A stretch of 64,000 nucleotides of DNA from Bacteroidota bacterium (GCA_020056225.1 JAGVIE010000055.1:1-64000), one strand, 5' to 3'. Positions 28,737 through 39,830 are shown, counted from the stretch's first letter. Program-made: numbers and translations. The notes: a model not told the origin generated them from the letters alone.

Positions 28737-30884
28737 ATGAATACACAAAATGAATTACTCAAAAGCGAAGCGTACAACCGCCTCCTCTTTAATTCATCAC
28801 CTATCGGGTTGGCGCTTTGTAAAATGGACGGCTCGCTCATCGATGTGAATCCTGCCTACGCTAATCTTTTAGGTCGAACTATCGAGGAAACTTTGAAGCT
28901 TTCCTATTGGGACATCACTCCAAAGAAATACGAAGATCAAGAGAAACAACAAATAAAATCGCTAGATGAAACCGGCAGGTACGGACCTTATGAAAAAGAA
29001 TACATACACAAAGACGGGCATCTTGTCCCCGTCCGGCTTCAAGGTTCGATCTTTGAGCAGGAAGGTGAGCGTTTCATCTGGTCGAGCGTAGAAGATATAA
29101 CAGAACGTAAGTCTGCTGATGAAAAAGAGAAAGAATATCTTCGGCGAATTACTAATATCTTTGAGCGTATAAGCGATGGCTTCGTTGCGTTCGATTCTCA
29201 GATGAATTATACCTACGTCAGTGCGCGCGGCGGTGAAATGCTAGAACGCCCGCCCCAAGACTTGATTGGTAAAAACTATTGGAAGGAATATCCTGAAGCA
29301 AAGGGCACACCTTTCGCCAACGCATATCTGCGTGCGTTGGAAACCCAGACAACGATCATCATCGAAGATTATTACGCACCGTTCAACCGCTGGTTCGAAA
29401 ATCGTATTTATCCGTCAAAAGATGGGCTGGCGATTTTCTTCTCAGACGTCACTGAGCGCAAGTTATCAGAACACTTGCTCGTATGGGAAAAGCAGGTTCT
29501 CGAAAGGATCTCAACACGAGTCGCTCTTGATGAAGAGCTAAACTCCATAGTTTTAGGCATCGAGTCGCTCTCAAAGGAGACTATCGCGTCTATCTTGTTG
29601 CTCGATATTGATAGTAAGCATGTGCACCACAGTGTGGCTCCGCACCTGCCCGGTGCCTATAATCAGGCACTAAAGGGTGCACCCATTGGTCCACGCGCCG
29701 GTTCGTGCGGCACAGCAGCATATCGCAAGGAACCTGTTATCGTTACTGATATTGAGACCGATCCATTATGGGATGATTACCGCGAGCTTGCAAGAGCACA
29801 TGGACTGCGTTCCTGCTGGTCAACGCCTATTATCAATCAGGAAGGAAATGTCCTCGGCACATTTGCAATGTATTACCGGGAGCCGCGCAGTCCGGTGGAA
29901 AAAGATTTTAGGTTAATTGAACGCGCCACTCACCTCGCAGGAATCGCCATCGAGCGCAAACGGTCGGAAGAAGCATTGATTTCAAGTGAAGTGCGTATCC
30001 GCAACATTTTTGAGCAAGCAAATGACGGCATTTACATTATCTCCGCTGAGAACCGCTACCTCGACGCCAATGCGCGCGGGCTTGAACTGCTGGGTTACAC
30101 ACTCGACGAACTCCTACAGATGAGTGTTGCCGATGTACTCGCAACTTACGAAGTAGAACGGCTCAAAGTTGAACCACCACGGATGATGAGCGGCATACCC
30201 CACTTAGCTGAATGGGATCATGTACGCAAGGACGGCTCGACGTTTCCGGGCGAAGTCAGCGCACGTCGGCTCGATGACCACTCGTATCTTGCTATCGTAC
30301 GCGACCTGACCGAGCGGCGGCGCATCGAAGCAGCAATGCGCGCGAGCGAAGAACGCTTGAGGTTATCTACCGAGTTAGCGAATGTTGCCGTTTGGGAATA
30401 TAATTTTATCACCAACAGCATGTCGCGCTCGAAAAATCATGATCAACTCTATGGACTTGAATGGCAGGCAAAATGGGATCTAAATACTTTTACTAATGCA
30501 ACCCATCCTGATGACCGTCAGTTTTCAAATGATATGATTCAAAAGTCAGTTGCCGCCAATGGTCCAGATGAATACCAATTCGATTTTCGTGTGGTTTATC
30601 CTGATCAGACAATTCATTGGCTGAATGTCGTTGGAGAAGTGGTTGAACGCGATTCGGAAGGAAAGGGTACAATTGTGCGCGGATGTCTTATCGACATCAC
30701 CGAACGCAAGCGGGCGGAAGAAGAATTGCGCGAGAGCGAGGAACGCTATCGTCTCATTCAAGAGAATAGCATGGATGCCATCCTTTTGACTGCGCCGGAC
30801 GGATCCATTCTTTCCTCGAATCCAGCCGCATGTGAAATGTTTCAAAGACCGGAAGAGGAAATTTGCCGGATTGGGAGGAACTGA
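28737..30884 (+). CDS. Giant PAS/GAF sensor kinase, N-terminal part (ended by in-frame TGA)
   Basis: This 715-residue ORF holds PAS (~10-125), PAS (~135-245), GAF (~250-412, with the AGSCGTAAYRKEPVIVTDIE motif), PAS (~420-530), PAS (~540-660) and the first third of another PAS. It stops at TGA 30882-30884 in the middle of that domain (ICRIGRN-stop). The same reading frame resumes at once ([10 protein letters not shown]...) and completes the PAS domain, so the TGA stands where the family normally has Gly (GRNGLVD). The real gene is 28737-34040, about 1767 residues, interrupted by a nonsense change (GGA to TGA) or a sequencing error. No membrane segment is present. Confidence 0.85.
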   Translation: MNTQNELLKSEAYNRLLFNSSPIGLALCKMDGSLIDVNPAYANLLGRTIEETLKLSYWDITPKKYEDQEKQQIKSLDETGRYGPYEKEYIHKDGHLVPVRLQGSIFEQEGERFIWSSVEDITERKSADEKEKEYLRRITNIFERISDGFVAFDSQMNYTYVSARGGEMLERPPQDLIGKNYWKEYPEAKGTPFANAYLRALETQTTIIIEDYYAPFNRWFENRIYPSKDGLAIFFSDVTERKLSEHLLVWEKQVLERISTRVALDEELNSIVLGIESLSKETIASILLLDIDSKHVHHSVAPHLPGAYNQALKGAPIGPRAGSCGTAAYRKEPVIVTDIETDPLWDDYRELARAHGLRSCWSTPIINQEGNVLGTFAMYYREPRSPVEKDFRLIERATHLAGIAIERKRSEEALISSEVRIRNIFEQANDGIYIISAENRYLDANARGLELLGYTLDELLQMSVADVLATYEVERLKVEPPRMMSGIPHLAEWDHVRKDGSTFPGEVSARRLDDHSYLAIVRDLTERRRIEAAMRASEERLRLSTELANVAVWEYNFITNSMSRSKNHDQLYGLEWQAKWDLNTFTNATHPDDRQFSNDMIQKSVAANGPDEYQFDFRVVYPDQTIHWLNVVGEVVERDSEGKGTIVRGCLIDITERKRAEEELRESEERYRLIQENSMDAILLTAPDGSILSSNPAACEMFQRPEEEICRIGRN

Positions 30885-30887
30885 TTA

Positions 30888-33800
30888 GTGGATATTAATG
30901 ACCCGCGCTTGCCAGTTTTAGTTGAGGAACGGGCACGCACAGGCAAAGCCTACGGTGAACTCACTATGCTTCGAAAAGACGGGTCGGGGTTTCCAGTAGA
31001 ACTGTCCTCATCCGTTTTTGTTGACAGACATGGCGAGAAGAAAACCAGTATGGTTATTCGTGACATCACTGAGCGCAAGCGGGCCGAAGAACAAATCCTT
31101 AAAGCAAATCGTGTGTATGCTGTTATCAGTCAGATTAATCAGGCAATCGTAAGAATAAGTAGTGAAGATAAACTATTTGAAGAAGTATGCCGCATAGCAA
31201 TTGATTTCGGAAAATTCCAAATGGCGTGGATTGAATTAGTTGATGAAGAAACTAAGATCGTTAAACCGATAACTTTCTCGGGCGTTGAAGACGGCTATCT
31301 AACAAAAATCAAAAAGATTTCTATAAGTGATGTCCCGGAAGGACGCGGTCCAACAGGAACAGCAATAAGAGAAGGAAAGCATTTTATATGCGATGATATT
31401 GAAAACGACCCGTGTATGGCAGCATGGAAAGATGAAGCATTAAAACGCGGCTATCGTTCTTCTATTGCTTTACCGATCAAATTATTTGGAAAAGTTATCG
31501 GCGCATTTAGTCTTTACGCCCCAACCACTCATTTCTTCGACCAGAAAGAAATAGATTTATTAGATGAAGTAGTAAACGATATTAGTTTTGCACTTGAATC
31601 TATCGAAACGGAAAAGAAACGGCAAGAAGCAGTAGAAAGATTAAAGCAAAGTGAAAATCGCTTTCATACTGCTTTCGAGAATGCCGCTACAGGGATGTGC
31701 TTAAATGCTCCTGAAGGAAATTTTTTACAAGTAAACAAAGCACTATGCCGGATGCTTGGTTATTCGTCGGATGAACTCCTCAACGCTACATTGGCACAAA
31801 TTACTCATCCCGATGATATCTCTCTTAGTATGAAGAGTCTTGCAAGGTCTGTAGAAGGAAAAGAAGACACACATCATTTTGAGAAACGATACCTACGAAA
31901 AAATGGGGATGTGATTTGGGCAGAAATTTCTTCATCTCTCTTACGAGGCACAAAGGGTGAACCCCTTTATTTTATCAATCAAATAATTGACATCACCCAG
32001 CGCAAACGGGCGGAAGAAGCGCTGCGGGAGAGCGAATCTAAGTATCGAACCCTTTTCGAGACGGCCAACGATGCTATTTTCTTGATGGATAGGGATATTT
32101 TTATCGACTGTAATGCGAAGACTCTGGAGATGTTTGGTTGTACTCGGGAGCAGATTATTAGACAGCCTCCTTACCGGTTTTCTCCGAAGGTTCAGTCTGA
32201 TGGGAGAAGCTCAAAGGATAAAGCATTGGAGAAGATCAACGCGGCTTTCACAGGTCAGACACAGTTTTTTGAATGGCAACACAGTCGCTATGATGGTACC
32301 CTGTTTAATGCGGAGGTCAGCCTGAATACTTTCACCATCGCTGGCAAAGACTATCTTCTGGCAATTGTACGCGACATCACCAAGCGCAAGCTGGCTGAAG
32401 AAGCATTGCGAGAAAGTGAGGAGAAATACCGCTCAATTTTCGATAACGTCCGCGACTGTATTTATACAATTTCTCCCGAAGGTATATTAATGACCATCAA
32501 TCCCGAATTTGAACCACTCACCGGCTGGTCAGTAAAAGAATGGCTTGGCAAATCCTTCACCGAACTTGTTCATCCAGATGATTTACCCAAAGCCATAAAT
32601 GTTTTCCAAAAAATTTTGTCGGGTGAAAAAGTCGAAGCTTATGAGTTACGCATTATCACTAAATCAGGTGAGTATAGGATCGGCGAATTCACTCCCTCTC
32701 CTTCAAAGAGCGGCGATAAAATTGTTGGAGCTTTAGGCATTGCTCGCGACATCACTGAGCGCAAGCGGGCGGAAGAAGAAATCAAACTAACAAACAAAGA
32801 ACTTGAAACAATAAACAAAACAATCGTAACGTCAGCGAGCACTTTAGACCTTAATGTTATATTAGAAAAAGTAATGGACGAAGCAATTCTGGTCGTTGGA
32901 TTAGAAGGCGGAACCATCTGCCTTATTAATCCGGACAATACTTTTGACCTTGCAGTTGAAAGAGGAGCTTCTCAAGAAACAATCGAAGATCTCTCTAAGC
33001 ACAAGATCAAAATCGGTGATTGCCTCTGCGGTAATTGCGCCAAAGAATGTAAACCGCTCATCTTACAAACGAAGGAAGAAGTTTTGGAATACGCAACACG
33101 TGAAGTGCTTCGCGGAGAAGATATTCGCTTCCATGCCGCGTTCCCATTTGTCGTTGGAGAAAAATGCGTCGGCGTTCTTTGTGTTTTCACTCGCACCGAT
33201 AAAAAACCCACACAAAGAAACCTGAAGTTGCTGGAATCGATTGTAACACAAACCGCAATCGCTATCGAGAACGCGAGATTGTATGAAGAGGTTAAAAAAT
33301 ATACTTCACAACTTGAGAAGATTGTATCTGATAGAACCGCAGAACTTCAGACGGCGAACAAAGAGCTTGAAGCATTTTCATATTCAGTCTCGCACGACCT
33401 ACGTGCACCATTGCGCGCGATAGATGGTTTCTCCAGAATTTTATCTGAAGATTATGAAAAAGTACTCGATGATGAAGGAAAGCGGCTCCTGAACATCGTT
33501 CGTACGGGTACCAAGAAAATGGATCAGCTTATAAGCGATCTTCTCAATCTCTCCCGTGTCGGCAGAACCGATATGCAGAAAAACAGTATCGATATGAGGG
33601 TGCTTGCTCGCTCTATTTACTATGAGGTTGTACCCGCTGATATTAGGGAAAAATTCACATTTTCAGTTAAATCTTTGCCTGAAGCATACGGAGATTCGGG
33701 TTTGATTCGGCAGGTTTGGATCAATTTGATTTCTAATGCGATTAAATTTACATTACCAAAGAGCCGGCGAAGAATAGAAATCGGGTTCCGGGTCGAAGGT

Positions 33801-34040
33801 GCATTGAATATTTACTATGTTAAGGATAACGGTGTCGGGTTTAACCCTGAGTATTCGCATAAACTCTTCAATGTATTTCAGCGTCTTCACAGCGTTGAAG
33901 AATTCGAAGGCACGGGAGTCGGACTGGCAATCGTTCACCGCATCATTCATCGCCACGGCGGTAAAGTGTGGGCAGAAGGGAAAGTAGATAAAGGTGCTAC
34001 TTTTTATTTTTCACTGCCGGGTGGTTTTGAAAGTAGGTAG
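30888..34040 (+). CDS. Giant PAS/GAF sensor histidine kinase, C-terminal part
   Basis: A 1050-residue ORF in the same frame as the preceding one. It contains the rest of a PAS domain (~1-65), GAF (~75-240), PAS (~245-365), PAS (~375-495), PAS (~500-620) and a second GAF (~630-800; [14 protein letters not shown] is Cys-rich). A coiled coil leads to HisKA with His in [13 protein letters not shown] (~835), and the HATPase (~925-1048) has N-box [15 protein letters not shown] and GTGVGLAIV. No receiver is attached, so phosphate presumably goes to a separate regulator such as the one at 34610. A GTG at 30888 follows a GGGAGGAAC ribosome-site-like stretch, so translation could restart here after the upstream TGA. 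The first GAF and third PAS match domains in the minus-strand sensory block. Confidence 0.88.
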   Translation: MDINDPRLPVLVEERARTGKAYGELTMLRKDGSGFPVELSSSVFVDRHGEKKTSMVIRDITERKRAEEQILKANRVYAVISQINQAIVRISSEDKLFEEVCRIAIDFGKFQMAWIELVDEETKIVKPITFSGVEDGYLTKIKKISISDVPEGRGPTGTAIREGKHFICDDIENDPCMAAWKDEALKRGYRSSIALPIKLFGKVIGAFSLYAPTTHFFDQKEIDLLDEVVNDISFALESIETEKKRQEAVERLKQSENRFHTAFENAATGMCLNAPEGNFLQVNKALCRMLGYSSDELLNATLAQITHPDDISLSMKSLARSVEGKEDTHHFEKRYLRKNGDVIWAEISSSLLRGTKGEPLYFINQIIDITQRKRAEEALRESESKYRTLFETANDAIFLMDRDIFIDCNAKTLEMFGCTREQIIRQPPYRFSPKVQSDGRSSKDKALEKINAAFTGQTQFFEWQHSRYDGTLFNAEVSLNTFTIAGKDYLLAIVRDITKRKLAEEALRESEEKYRSIFDNVRDCIYTISPEGILMTINPEFEPLTGWSVKEWLGKSFTELVHPDDLPKAINVFQKILSGEKVEAYELRIITKSGEYRIGEFTPSPSKSGDKIVGALGIARDITERKRAEEEIKLTNKELETINKTIVTSASTLDLNVILEKVMDEAILVVGLEGGTICLINPDNTFDLAVERGASQETIEDLSKHKIKIGDCLCGNCAKECKPLILQTKEEVLEYATREVLRGEDIRFHAAFPFVVGEKCVGVLCVFTRTDKKPTQRNLKLLESIVTQTAIAIENARLYEEVKKYTSQLEKIVSDRTAELQTANKELEAFSYSVSHDLRAPLRAIDGFSRILSEDYEKVLDDEGKRLLNIVRTGTKKMDQLISDLLNLSRVGRTDMQKNSIDMRVLARSIYYEVVPADIREKFTFSVKSLPEAYGDSGLIRQVWINLISNAIKFTLPKSRRRIEIGFRVEGALNIYYVKDNGVGFNPEYSHKLFNVFQRLHSVEEFEGTGVGLAIVHRIIHRHGGKVWAEGKVDKGATFYFSLPGGFESR

Positions 34041-34068
34041 TAAACAGTAGGTAGTTAATAGTAAACAG
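34031..34068. repeat. AGTAGGTAGTAAACAG low-complexity repeat (left flank)
   Basis: AGTAGGTAGTAAACAG is repeated imperfectly just before the four-helix-bundle gene. Its partner in inverted orientation (TACTACxTACTxxTTACT words) lies after the gene at 34471-34530. Confidence 0.5.
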
Positions 34069-34083
34069 CGGGAAGTTGAATAG

Positions 34084-34467
34084 ATGAATGATAAAAAAGA
34101 ATACAGGGGGTTTAGAGATCTAATAGTTTATCAGCTTGCTTATAAACTTGCTTTGGAGATTTTCGAAATCACAAAATCGTTTCCAAAGGAAGAGAAATAT
34201 TCTCTTGTCGATCAGGTCCGGCGTTCTTCTCGTTCTATTGTTGCGAACCTTGCTGAAGCTTGGTATAAGCGTCAGTATCCGAAATCTTTTGTCAGTAAGT
34301 TAGTTGATTGCTCTGGTGAAGCGGGAGAGACAGTGGTATGGATTGATTTTTCATCTGATTACGGCTATATCACCAAAGATCAACACAATTCCCTTTGTAT
34401 GAGGTATGATGAAATCTGTCGAATGCTCAACAGTATGATAAATCAACCGGAAAAACTCTGTCACTAA
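34084..34467 (+). CDS. Four-helix-bundle protein (23S rRNA intervening-sequence type)
   Basis: A 127-residue protein of the TIGR02436/S23 four-helix-bundle family. It shows the family start FRDLIVYQLAYKLALEIFEI, the middle SLVDQVRRSSRSIVANLAEAW, and a final helix with YDEICRMLNSMI. Members were first found inside 23S rRNA intervening sequences but are mostly scattered single genes; they form pentamers and their role is unclear. Here the gene sits between the split kinase and a response regulator, flanked by low-complexity repeats in inverted orientation, which suggests it arrived as a small mobile unit. Confidence 0.9.
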   Translation: MNDKKEYRGFRDLIVYQLAYKLALEIFEITKSFPKEEKYSLVDQVRRSSRSIVANLAEAWYKRQYPKSFVSKLVDCSGEAGETVVWIDFSSDYGYITKDQHNSLCMRYDEICRMLNSMINQPEKLCH

Positions 34468-34470
34468 ATG

Positions 34471-34530
34471 ATACTACATACTCCATACTGCTTACTACGT
34501 ACTACTTACTGTCGGCTATCTACTCCATAC
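34471..34530. repeat. TACTAC/TTACT low-complexity repeat (right flank)
   Basis: Overlapping words TACTACATACTCCATACT, TTACTACGTACTACTTACT and CTACTCCATAC follow the four-helix-bundle gene. They read as an imperfect inverted copy of the repeat before it. Confidence 0.5.
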
Positions 34531-34609
34531 AATGCACAATAAAACATTCATAAATGAAAAAATCATTTAAAGACGGAATGATCAATCGATTTAAGAAGAA
34601 AGTATAGCC

Positions 34610-35053
34610 ATGACCGATCCTAATACAGTAGATATCCTTCTCGTTGAGGATAACCAGACCGATGTTGAATTAACCATCCGGGCTTTAAAGAAGCATAACC
34701 TTACCAACCGCATATTCGTTGTGAAAGACGGCGAGGAAGCGCTGGACTTTTTATTTAGGCAGGGTGTGTACAGCAAAAGAGAGACTACGAACAGTCCTAA
34801 AATAATCTTCCTCGATCTGAAACTTCCCAAGGTGGATGGACTTGAAGTTTTAAAAAAGGTGAAGACCGACGAGCGAACAAAGATAATTCCCGTCGTCGTT
34901 CTAACCTCGTCGCGTGAAGAACGGGATATTGTGGAAAGTTATAAATTAGGCGTGAACAGTTACATAGTGAAACCGGTGGACTTCGATAAATTTGTCGAGT
35001 CGGTTTCTCAGATCGGACTTTACTGGTTATTGCTCAACCAGCCGCCGCTCTGA
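34610..35053 (+). CDS. Single-domain response regulator (Rcp1-like)
   Basis: A 147-residue receiver domain without an output domain. The acidic pair is in LLVEDNQTD, the phospho-acceptor Asp in [10 protein letters not shown] (~66), the Thr/Ser in [12 protein letters not shown] and the Lys in [11 protein letters not shown]. The extended loop between strands resembles the Rcp1 subfamily that partners phytochrome-like or PAS/GAF kinases. It lies between two large kinases, so it is a likely acceptor for the kinase at 30888-34040, which lacks its own receiver. Confidence 0.93.
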   Translation: MTDPNTVDILLVEDNQTDVELTIRALKKHNLTNRIFVVKDGEEALDFLFRQGVYSKRETTNSPKIIFLDLKLPKVDGLEVLKKVKTDERTKIIPVVVLTSSREERDIVESYKLGVNSYIVKPVDFDKFVESVSQIGLYWLLLNQPPL

Positions 35054-35134
35054 AATTGTTTTGGACAATCTTTATCTGTAAGTAACGGATAATAGGAAAT
35101 ATCAGGTTTAAAATTTACAGTCGAGAGGATCAGC

Positions 35135-38100
35135 ATGAAAAAGAAATACCGTATTTTGTTCGTGGAGGATATGCCTTCGGATGTCGAATTAGCGAAGCAC
35201 GAGCTTAAGCATGCGGGCATCGAATTCGAATCGCTTTGTGTCGAGACAAAGAAAGATTTTCTTGAAGCGTTGAAAAATTATCAGCCGGATATCGTTCTCT
35301 CCGACTATTCACTGCCGAAATTCGACGGCATGACCGCGCTGAAGTTAACCCTGGAGCACGCCCCAACAATTCCGTTTATCCTCATTACCGGCTCGATGAA
35401 CGAAGAGACGGCAGTCGAATGTATGAAAGCCGGCGCTGTGGATTATATTATCAAACAGCAAATCAAGCGGCTTCCCGGCGCATTGATGTCGGCAGTTGAG
35501 CAATCGCATTTACGTGAAGCTAAAAAGCGTACCGATGAGCAGAACCAATTCCTAGCCTATCTTGTCGAAAAAGTCAACGACGCTGTTATTTCAACCGACA
35601 TAGATTTTAACGTAGTAAGCTGGAATAGAGGAGCAGAAAAAACATACGGCTGGTCTGCTTATGAAGCGCTGAATCAACCATTCGATAAGCTCGTGAAGAC
35701 TATGTATGTAGGAACAACGCGCAAAGAAGTTATTAAACACTTTTTTGAGTTCGGTTTTTGGAAGGGCGAGGTTGTTCACCACTTTAAAAACGGTAAACCG
35801 CTTGCTATTCTTTCCTCCGTGACGATGCTGAGGGATAACGACAAAAAACCAACCGGCGCCGTTGCTATCAATCGCGACATCACGGAGCGAAAACGGGCAG
35901 AAGACGCACTACGCAGAAGTGAAGTGCTTTATAGAACTCTTATCGAAACTGAACCGGAATGCGTTAAAGTTATAACTAAAGATAATATTCTAAAGGACAT
36001 GAATCCGGCAGGCCTTGCAATGATCGAAGCAAATTCACTTAAACAGGTAGTTGGTAAATCCTTTCTGGGGATTATCGATCCAGAATGTAGAGCGGCATTT
36101 ACGGATCTCGTTCAGCGCGTCTTTCGTGGTGAATCCGGTATCCTCGAATTTAAGATTACCGGTTTGAAGGGAACGAAGCGGTTACTTGAAACCCATGCAG
36201 TACCAATGAGTGATGAAAAAGGGAATATTCACTCATTACTTAGTGTCACACGCGATATCACCGAGCGCAAACGTGCCGAAGTAGCTTTACAAAATAGTGA
36301 AGAACAACTCCGTACTACACTCGAATCTACTGCTGACGGGATTTTAGCAGTAGATAACAATGGAAAGGTTGTAAAAACGAACAGGCGATTTGCTGAAATT
36401 TGGCACATCCCTCAATTACTCATCGAGAGTGGCGATGACAATAAACTTCTGAATTTCGTCTTGGATCAACTCGTCGAGCCAGAAGCATTTATTAAAAAGG
36501 TGCAATCACTATATAAATCATCAGAGAAAGATATCGATACATTGAAATTCAAAGACGGACGTGTGTTCGAACGATATTCTTCTCCAATGTTACTTGAAAA
36601 ATCTATCATCGGCAGGGTTTGGTCGTTCCGCGATATCACGGAGCGCAAGCATGCGGAAGAAGCTCTGCAAATGAGCGAAGAGAAATACCGTCAGCTTTTC
36701 GAGCGTAATCAGTCGGGTGTGTACCGATCTACAGTGGATGGAAAACTGCTCGATTGTAATGAAAGGTTCGTCTCGATGCTTGGTTATACATCTGTGGTAG
36801 AATTGAAGAGCCGCCCCGTTCAGGAACTGTACCCGCTGGCGACAGACAGACAGGATTTCATCACCCGCCTTAAGGTTAACAACTATCTGGAAAACCACGA
36901 GTGTTATCTTAAGCGAAAAGATGGAACTTCAATCTGTATTTTGGAAAGCGTGGTATTAATGGAGGAAAATAAGGGAGAGCCTGCCATTATCAATGGGACT
37001 TGTGTCGATATTTCGGAGCGCAAACGTGCAGAAGAAGCATTGCTCGCGAGCGAGGAACGTTATCGTACAATAGTTGAGAATGTTAATCAAGCATACTATG
37101 AAGCCGACAGCCGCTCATTGTTCACGTATTGTAATCCGGGCTTACTGATAATCAGCGGGAACACTGAAGAAGAATTATTAGGCAAATCTTCTTTCCGGCT
37201 TGTTGCTGAAGAACACCGAGATCATGTTATTAAAACATATACGCGATGGAGAGCTGAAAAACGAACCGATATGTCTATGGAATTCTTAGTCGTTACCAAA
37301 TCCCAACGAAAGTTTTGGGTAGAGCAAAATACGCACTTTGAATTTAATGAAAAACGTGATCTCATTAAGGCTACAAACTTCTTGAGAGATATTGATGAAC
37401 GTAAGCGTGCCGAAGAAGCACTGCGCGTAAGCGAGGAGCGTTATCGCTCGCTGTTCGATAGAATGATGGACGGCGTTTATCGCAGTACCCACGAAGGAAG
37501 GTTCGTCGAAGTGAATCCAGCTCTGGTAAAGATGTTCGGCTTCGCAAGCAAGGAAGAGATGCTGAATGTTGATATTAAAAAAGATCTTTACTTTGCACCG
37601 TCTGAGAGAGATAGTTTATTCATGGACACGGGGCAGGAACGAACGGAAATATTCCGGATGCGGCACAAGGATGGTTCGGAAATCTGGGTCGAGGACCACG
37701 GCAATTATGTGCATGACGAGAAAGGAAATGTCATCTTCCATGAAGGTATCTTACGCGATGTGACCGCCCGCCTGATGGCGGAGGATGAACTTAGGAAATC
37801 GGAAGAGAAGTATAAAGATATTTTTACCTGGGCGCCAGTCGGCATTTATCAATCTTCTGTCGATGGAAAAATTGTAACGGCAAATAAAAGTCTTGCCGAT
37901 ATGCTTGGTTATGATGTCGTTGAGGATCTCATTAATAGGGATATAGCAAATGACGTCTATTACAACAAAGAAGAACGCCATAAGTTGATCAAAGAATATG
38001 ACACGAAAGGACAGGGATCGGTCACGAACCTTGAAATTCTTTGGAAAAAGAAAGACGGTTCTCCCGTCTGGATCATGCTCACCGCACATGCTATTAAAGA

Positions 38101-39679
38101 CAAGAGCGGTAAGACGATTTATTACGAGGGATTCGTTTACGACATAACTGAGCAGAAGCGAGCAGAGGAAAATATCCGGATGCTTTCCCGCGCGATGGAA
38201 CAAAGCCCTGCTTCTGTTATTATAACCGATTTGGAGGGAAAGATAGAATACGTTAATCCGAAGTTTACGCAAGCTACCGGCTACACCTCCGCAGAGGCGC
38301 TCGGGCTGAATCCACGTGTACTGAAGTCGGGTGAGACCTCGGACAAAGAGTACAAACAGCTTTGGGAAGCGATAACATCCGGAAACGAATGGCGGGGGGA
38401 ATTTCACAACAAGAAAAAGAACGGCGAGTTTTATTGGGAATACGCATCGATCTCTCCGATCAAGGATGTATCCGGCAAGATAACTCATTACCTCGCAGTC
38501 AAGGAAGATATCACTGAGAAAAAGATGTTAGAACAGCAGTTTTTCCGCACACAACGGCTTGAAAGCATCGGAACGCTTGCCGGCGGTATTGCTCACGATT
38601 TGAATAACGTGCTTGCTCCGATTCTTTTATCTGTTGAACTCCTGAACCGCCGCCACTCAGATGAAGCCACGAAACAGCTTCTTAGATCGATGGAATCGAG
38701 CGCGCTACGCGGAAAAGATATCATCAAACAAGTTCTTACGTTTGCGCGCGGTGTAGAAGGACACCATGTCTCCATCGATGTTAGACATTTAGTCAAAGAG
38801 ATGGATAATATCATCATGGAAACATTCCCGAAAAATATCAAAAAAATCATCAACATTCCGAAAGATCTTTTGACGATAGTAGGTGATGCGACTCAGGTCC
38901 ATCAGGTGTTATTGAATCTTTGTATTAATGCGCGCGATGCAATGCCGCATGGCGGCACGCTCTCAATCACAGCGAGCAATATCCAGATCGATGCCCAGTA
39001 CGCGAGGATGAATATGAACGCGAGGCAGGGTACTTATGTCTTACTAAATGTCGCAGATACAGGGACAGGGATTCCGCCGGAGATATTGGGGAGAATATTT
39101 GAGCCGTTCTTTACAACAAAGGAAGTCGGGAAAGGAACGGGCTTGGGATTGTCCACGGTTTATACGATCATAAAAAACCATGGCGGTTTCCTCGAAGTAC
39201 AAAGTGAGTTAGGCAAAGGGACAACGTTTAAAGTACATTTCCCTGTAGTCGAATCTGTTCAGTCAGAAAAGATTCAGGAAGAACATACGCAACCCGTCAG
39301 CGGCAAAGGCGAATTGATTCTTGTTGTCGATGATGAAGCATCGGTGCTCGATGTTACAAAACAAACGCTGGTAATGTATGGGTATAATATACTCACTGCC
39401 TCTGATGGTACAGAGGCAATCGCGCTTTATGCACAGCATAAAAATGAAATCGATCTGGTTATCAGCGATATTTTAATGCCTACGCTGGACGGCGTGATGA
39501 CGGCGCGAACTTTGCGCCGGATGAAACCCGATGTGAAGATCATTCTGACCAGCGGTCATAAGCAAGATGAATCCCAATCACCTCAAGATGATATAAAAAT
39601 AGACGCGTTTCTGCAAAAACCATATACAGCCGAGTATTTACTTAAAATCGTACATGATGTTTTGTCAACGAAAAAATAA
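35135..39679 (+). CDS. Hybrid sensor kinase REC-PASx8-HisKA-HATPase-REC
   Basis: A 1514-residue soluble hybrid kinase. An N-terminal receiver (~1-125; Asp in VLSDYSLPK, ~55) is followed by eight PAS/PAC units (~130-1135), each closed by a [10 protein letters not shown]-type linker. HisKA has His in GIAHDLNNVLAP (~1152), the HATPase has NLCINARDAM, DTGTGIPP and GKGTGLGLS, and a C-terminal receiver (~1390-1512) has Asp in VISDILMP and Lys in LQKPY. With a receiver at each end it can take part in a multistep relay. The kinase core and last receiver are clearly paralogous to those of the minus-strand hybrid kinase at 1292-5491, and PAS8 to PAS4 of the 793-aa protein. All catalytic motifs are intact. 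Confidence 0.94.
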   Translation: MKKKYRILFVEDMPSDVELAKHELKHAGIEFESLCVETKKDFLEALKNYQPDIVLSDYSLPKFDGMTALKLTLEHAPTIPFILITGSMNEETAVECMKAGAVDYIIKQQIKRLPGALMSAVEQSHLREAKKRTDEQNQFLAYLVEKVNDAVISTDIDFNVVSWNRGAEKTYGWSAYEALNQPFDKLVKTMYVGTTRKEVIKHFFEFGFWKGEVVHHFKNGKPLAILSSVTMLRDNDKKPTGAVAINRDITERKRAEDALRRSEVLYRTLIETEPECVKVITKDNILKDMNPAGLAMIEANSLKQVVGKSFLGIIDPECRAAFTDLVQRVFRGESGILEFKITGLKGTKRLLETHAVPMSDEKGNIHSLLSVTRDITERKRAEVALQNSEEQLRTTLESTADGILAVDNNGKVVKTNRRFAEIWHIPQLLIESGDDNKLLNFVLDQLVEPEAFIKKVQSLYKSSEKDIDTLKFKDGRVFERYSSPMLLEKSIIGRVWSFRDITERKHAEEALQMSEEKYRQLFERNQSGVYRSTVDGKLLDCNERFVSMLGYTSVVELKSRPVQELYPLATDRQDFITRLKVNNYLENHECYLKRKDGTSICILESVVLMEENKGEPAIINGTCVDISERKRAEEALLASEERYRTIVENVNQAYYEADSRSLFTYCNPGLLIISGNTEEELLGKSSFRLVAEEHRDHVIKTYTRWRAEKRTDMSMEFLVVTKSQRKFWVEQNTHFEFNEKRDLIKATNFLRDIDERKRAEEALRVSEERYRSLFDRMMDGVYRSTHEGRFVEVNPALVKMFGFASKEEMLNVDIKKDLYFAPSERDSLFMDTGQERTEIFRMRHKDGSEIWVEDHGNYVHDEKGNVIFHEGILRDVTARLMAEDELRKSEEKYKDIFTWAPVGIYQSSVDGKIVTANKSLADMLGYDVVEDLINRDIANDVYYNKEERHKLIKEYDTKGQGSVTNLEILWKKKDGSPVWIMLTAHAIKDKSGKTIYYEGFVYDITEQKRAEENIRMLSRAMEQSPASVIITDLEGKIEYVNPKFTQATGYTSAEALGLNPRVLKSGETSDKEYKQLWEAITSGNEWRGEFHNKKKNGEFYWEYASISPIKDVSGKITHYLAVKEDITEKKMLEQQFFRTQRLESIGTLAGGIAHDLNNVLAPILLSVELLNRRHSDEATKQLLRSMESSALRGKDIIKQVLTFARGVEGHHVSIDVRHLVKEMDNIIMETFPKNIKKIINIPKDLLTIVGDATQVHQVLLNLCINARDAMPHGGTLSITASNIQIDAQYARMNMNARQGTYVLLNVADTGTGIPPEILGRIFEPFFTTKEVGKGTGLGLSTVYTIIKNHGGFLEVQSELGKGTTFKVHFPVVESVQSEKIQEEHTQPVSGKGELILVVDDEASVLDVTKQTLVMYGYNILTASDGTEAIALYAQHKNEIDLVISDILMPTLDGVMTARTLRRMKPDVKIILTSGHKQDESQSPQDDIKIDAFLQKPYTAEYLLKIVHDVLSTKK

Positions 39680-39801
39680 TTGTATAAGAGCTGCGGGTAT
39701 GCACGGGCGGTACAATAATTGAACAAAACAAGCGGCAAAACCGCAGAAACGAGACGGTAATAATCACTTTAATATTTAATGCAAAACATCAAAGATTTTT
39801 C

Positions 39802-39830
39802 TTGACATAAATGAAAATATTTTTTATCTT
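39802..39830 (+). promoter_or_regulatory. Sigma70-like promoter upstream of the PUR-alpha-like gene
   Basis: TTGACA (39802-39807), a 17-base spacer and TATCTT (39825-39830) precede the gene by about 130 bases. CTTGACAT starts two other well-spaced promoters in this window (51265 and 62305). Confidence 0.5.

Noticed and set aside
30882-30884. Genome-wide recoding of TGA as glycine
   Set aside because: Several well-supported genes here end in TGA (for example those ending at 35053, 53931, 54878 and 56005), so TGA is a normal stop. A single mutation or sequencing error is simpler.
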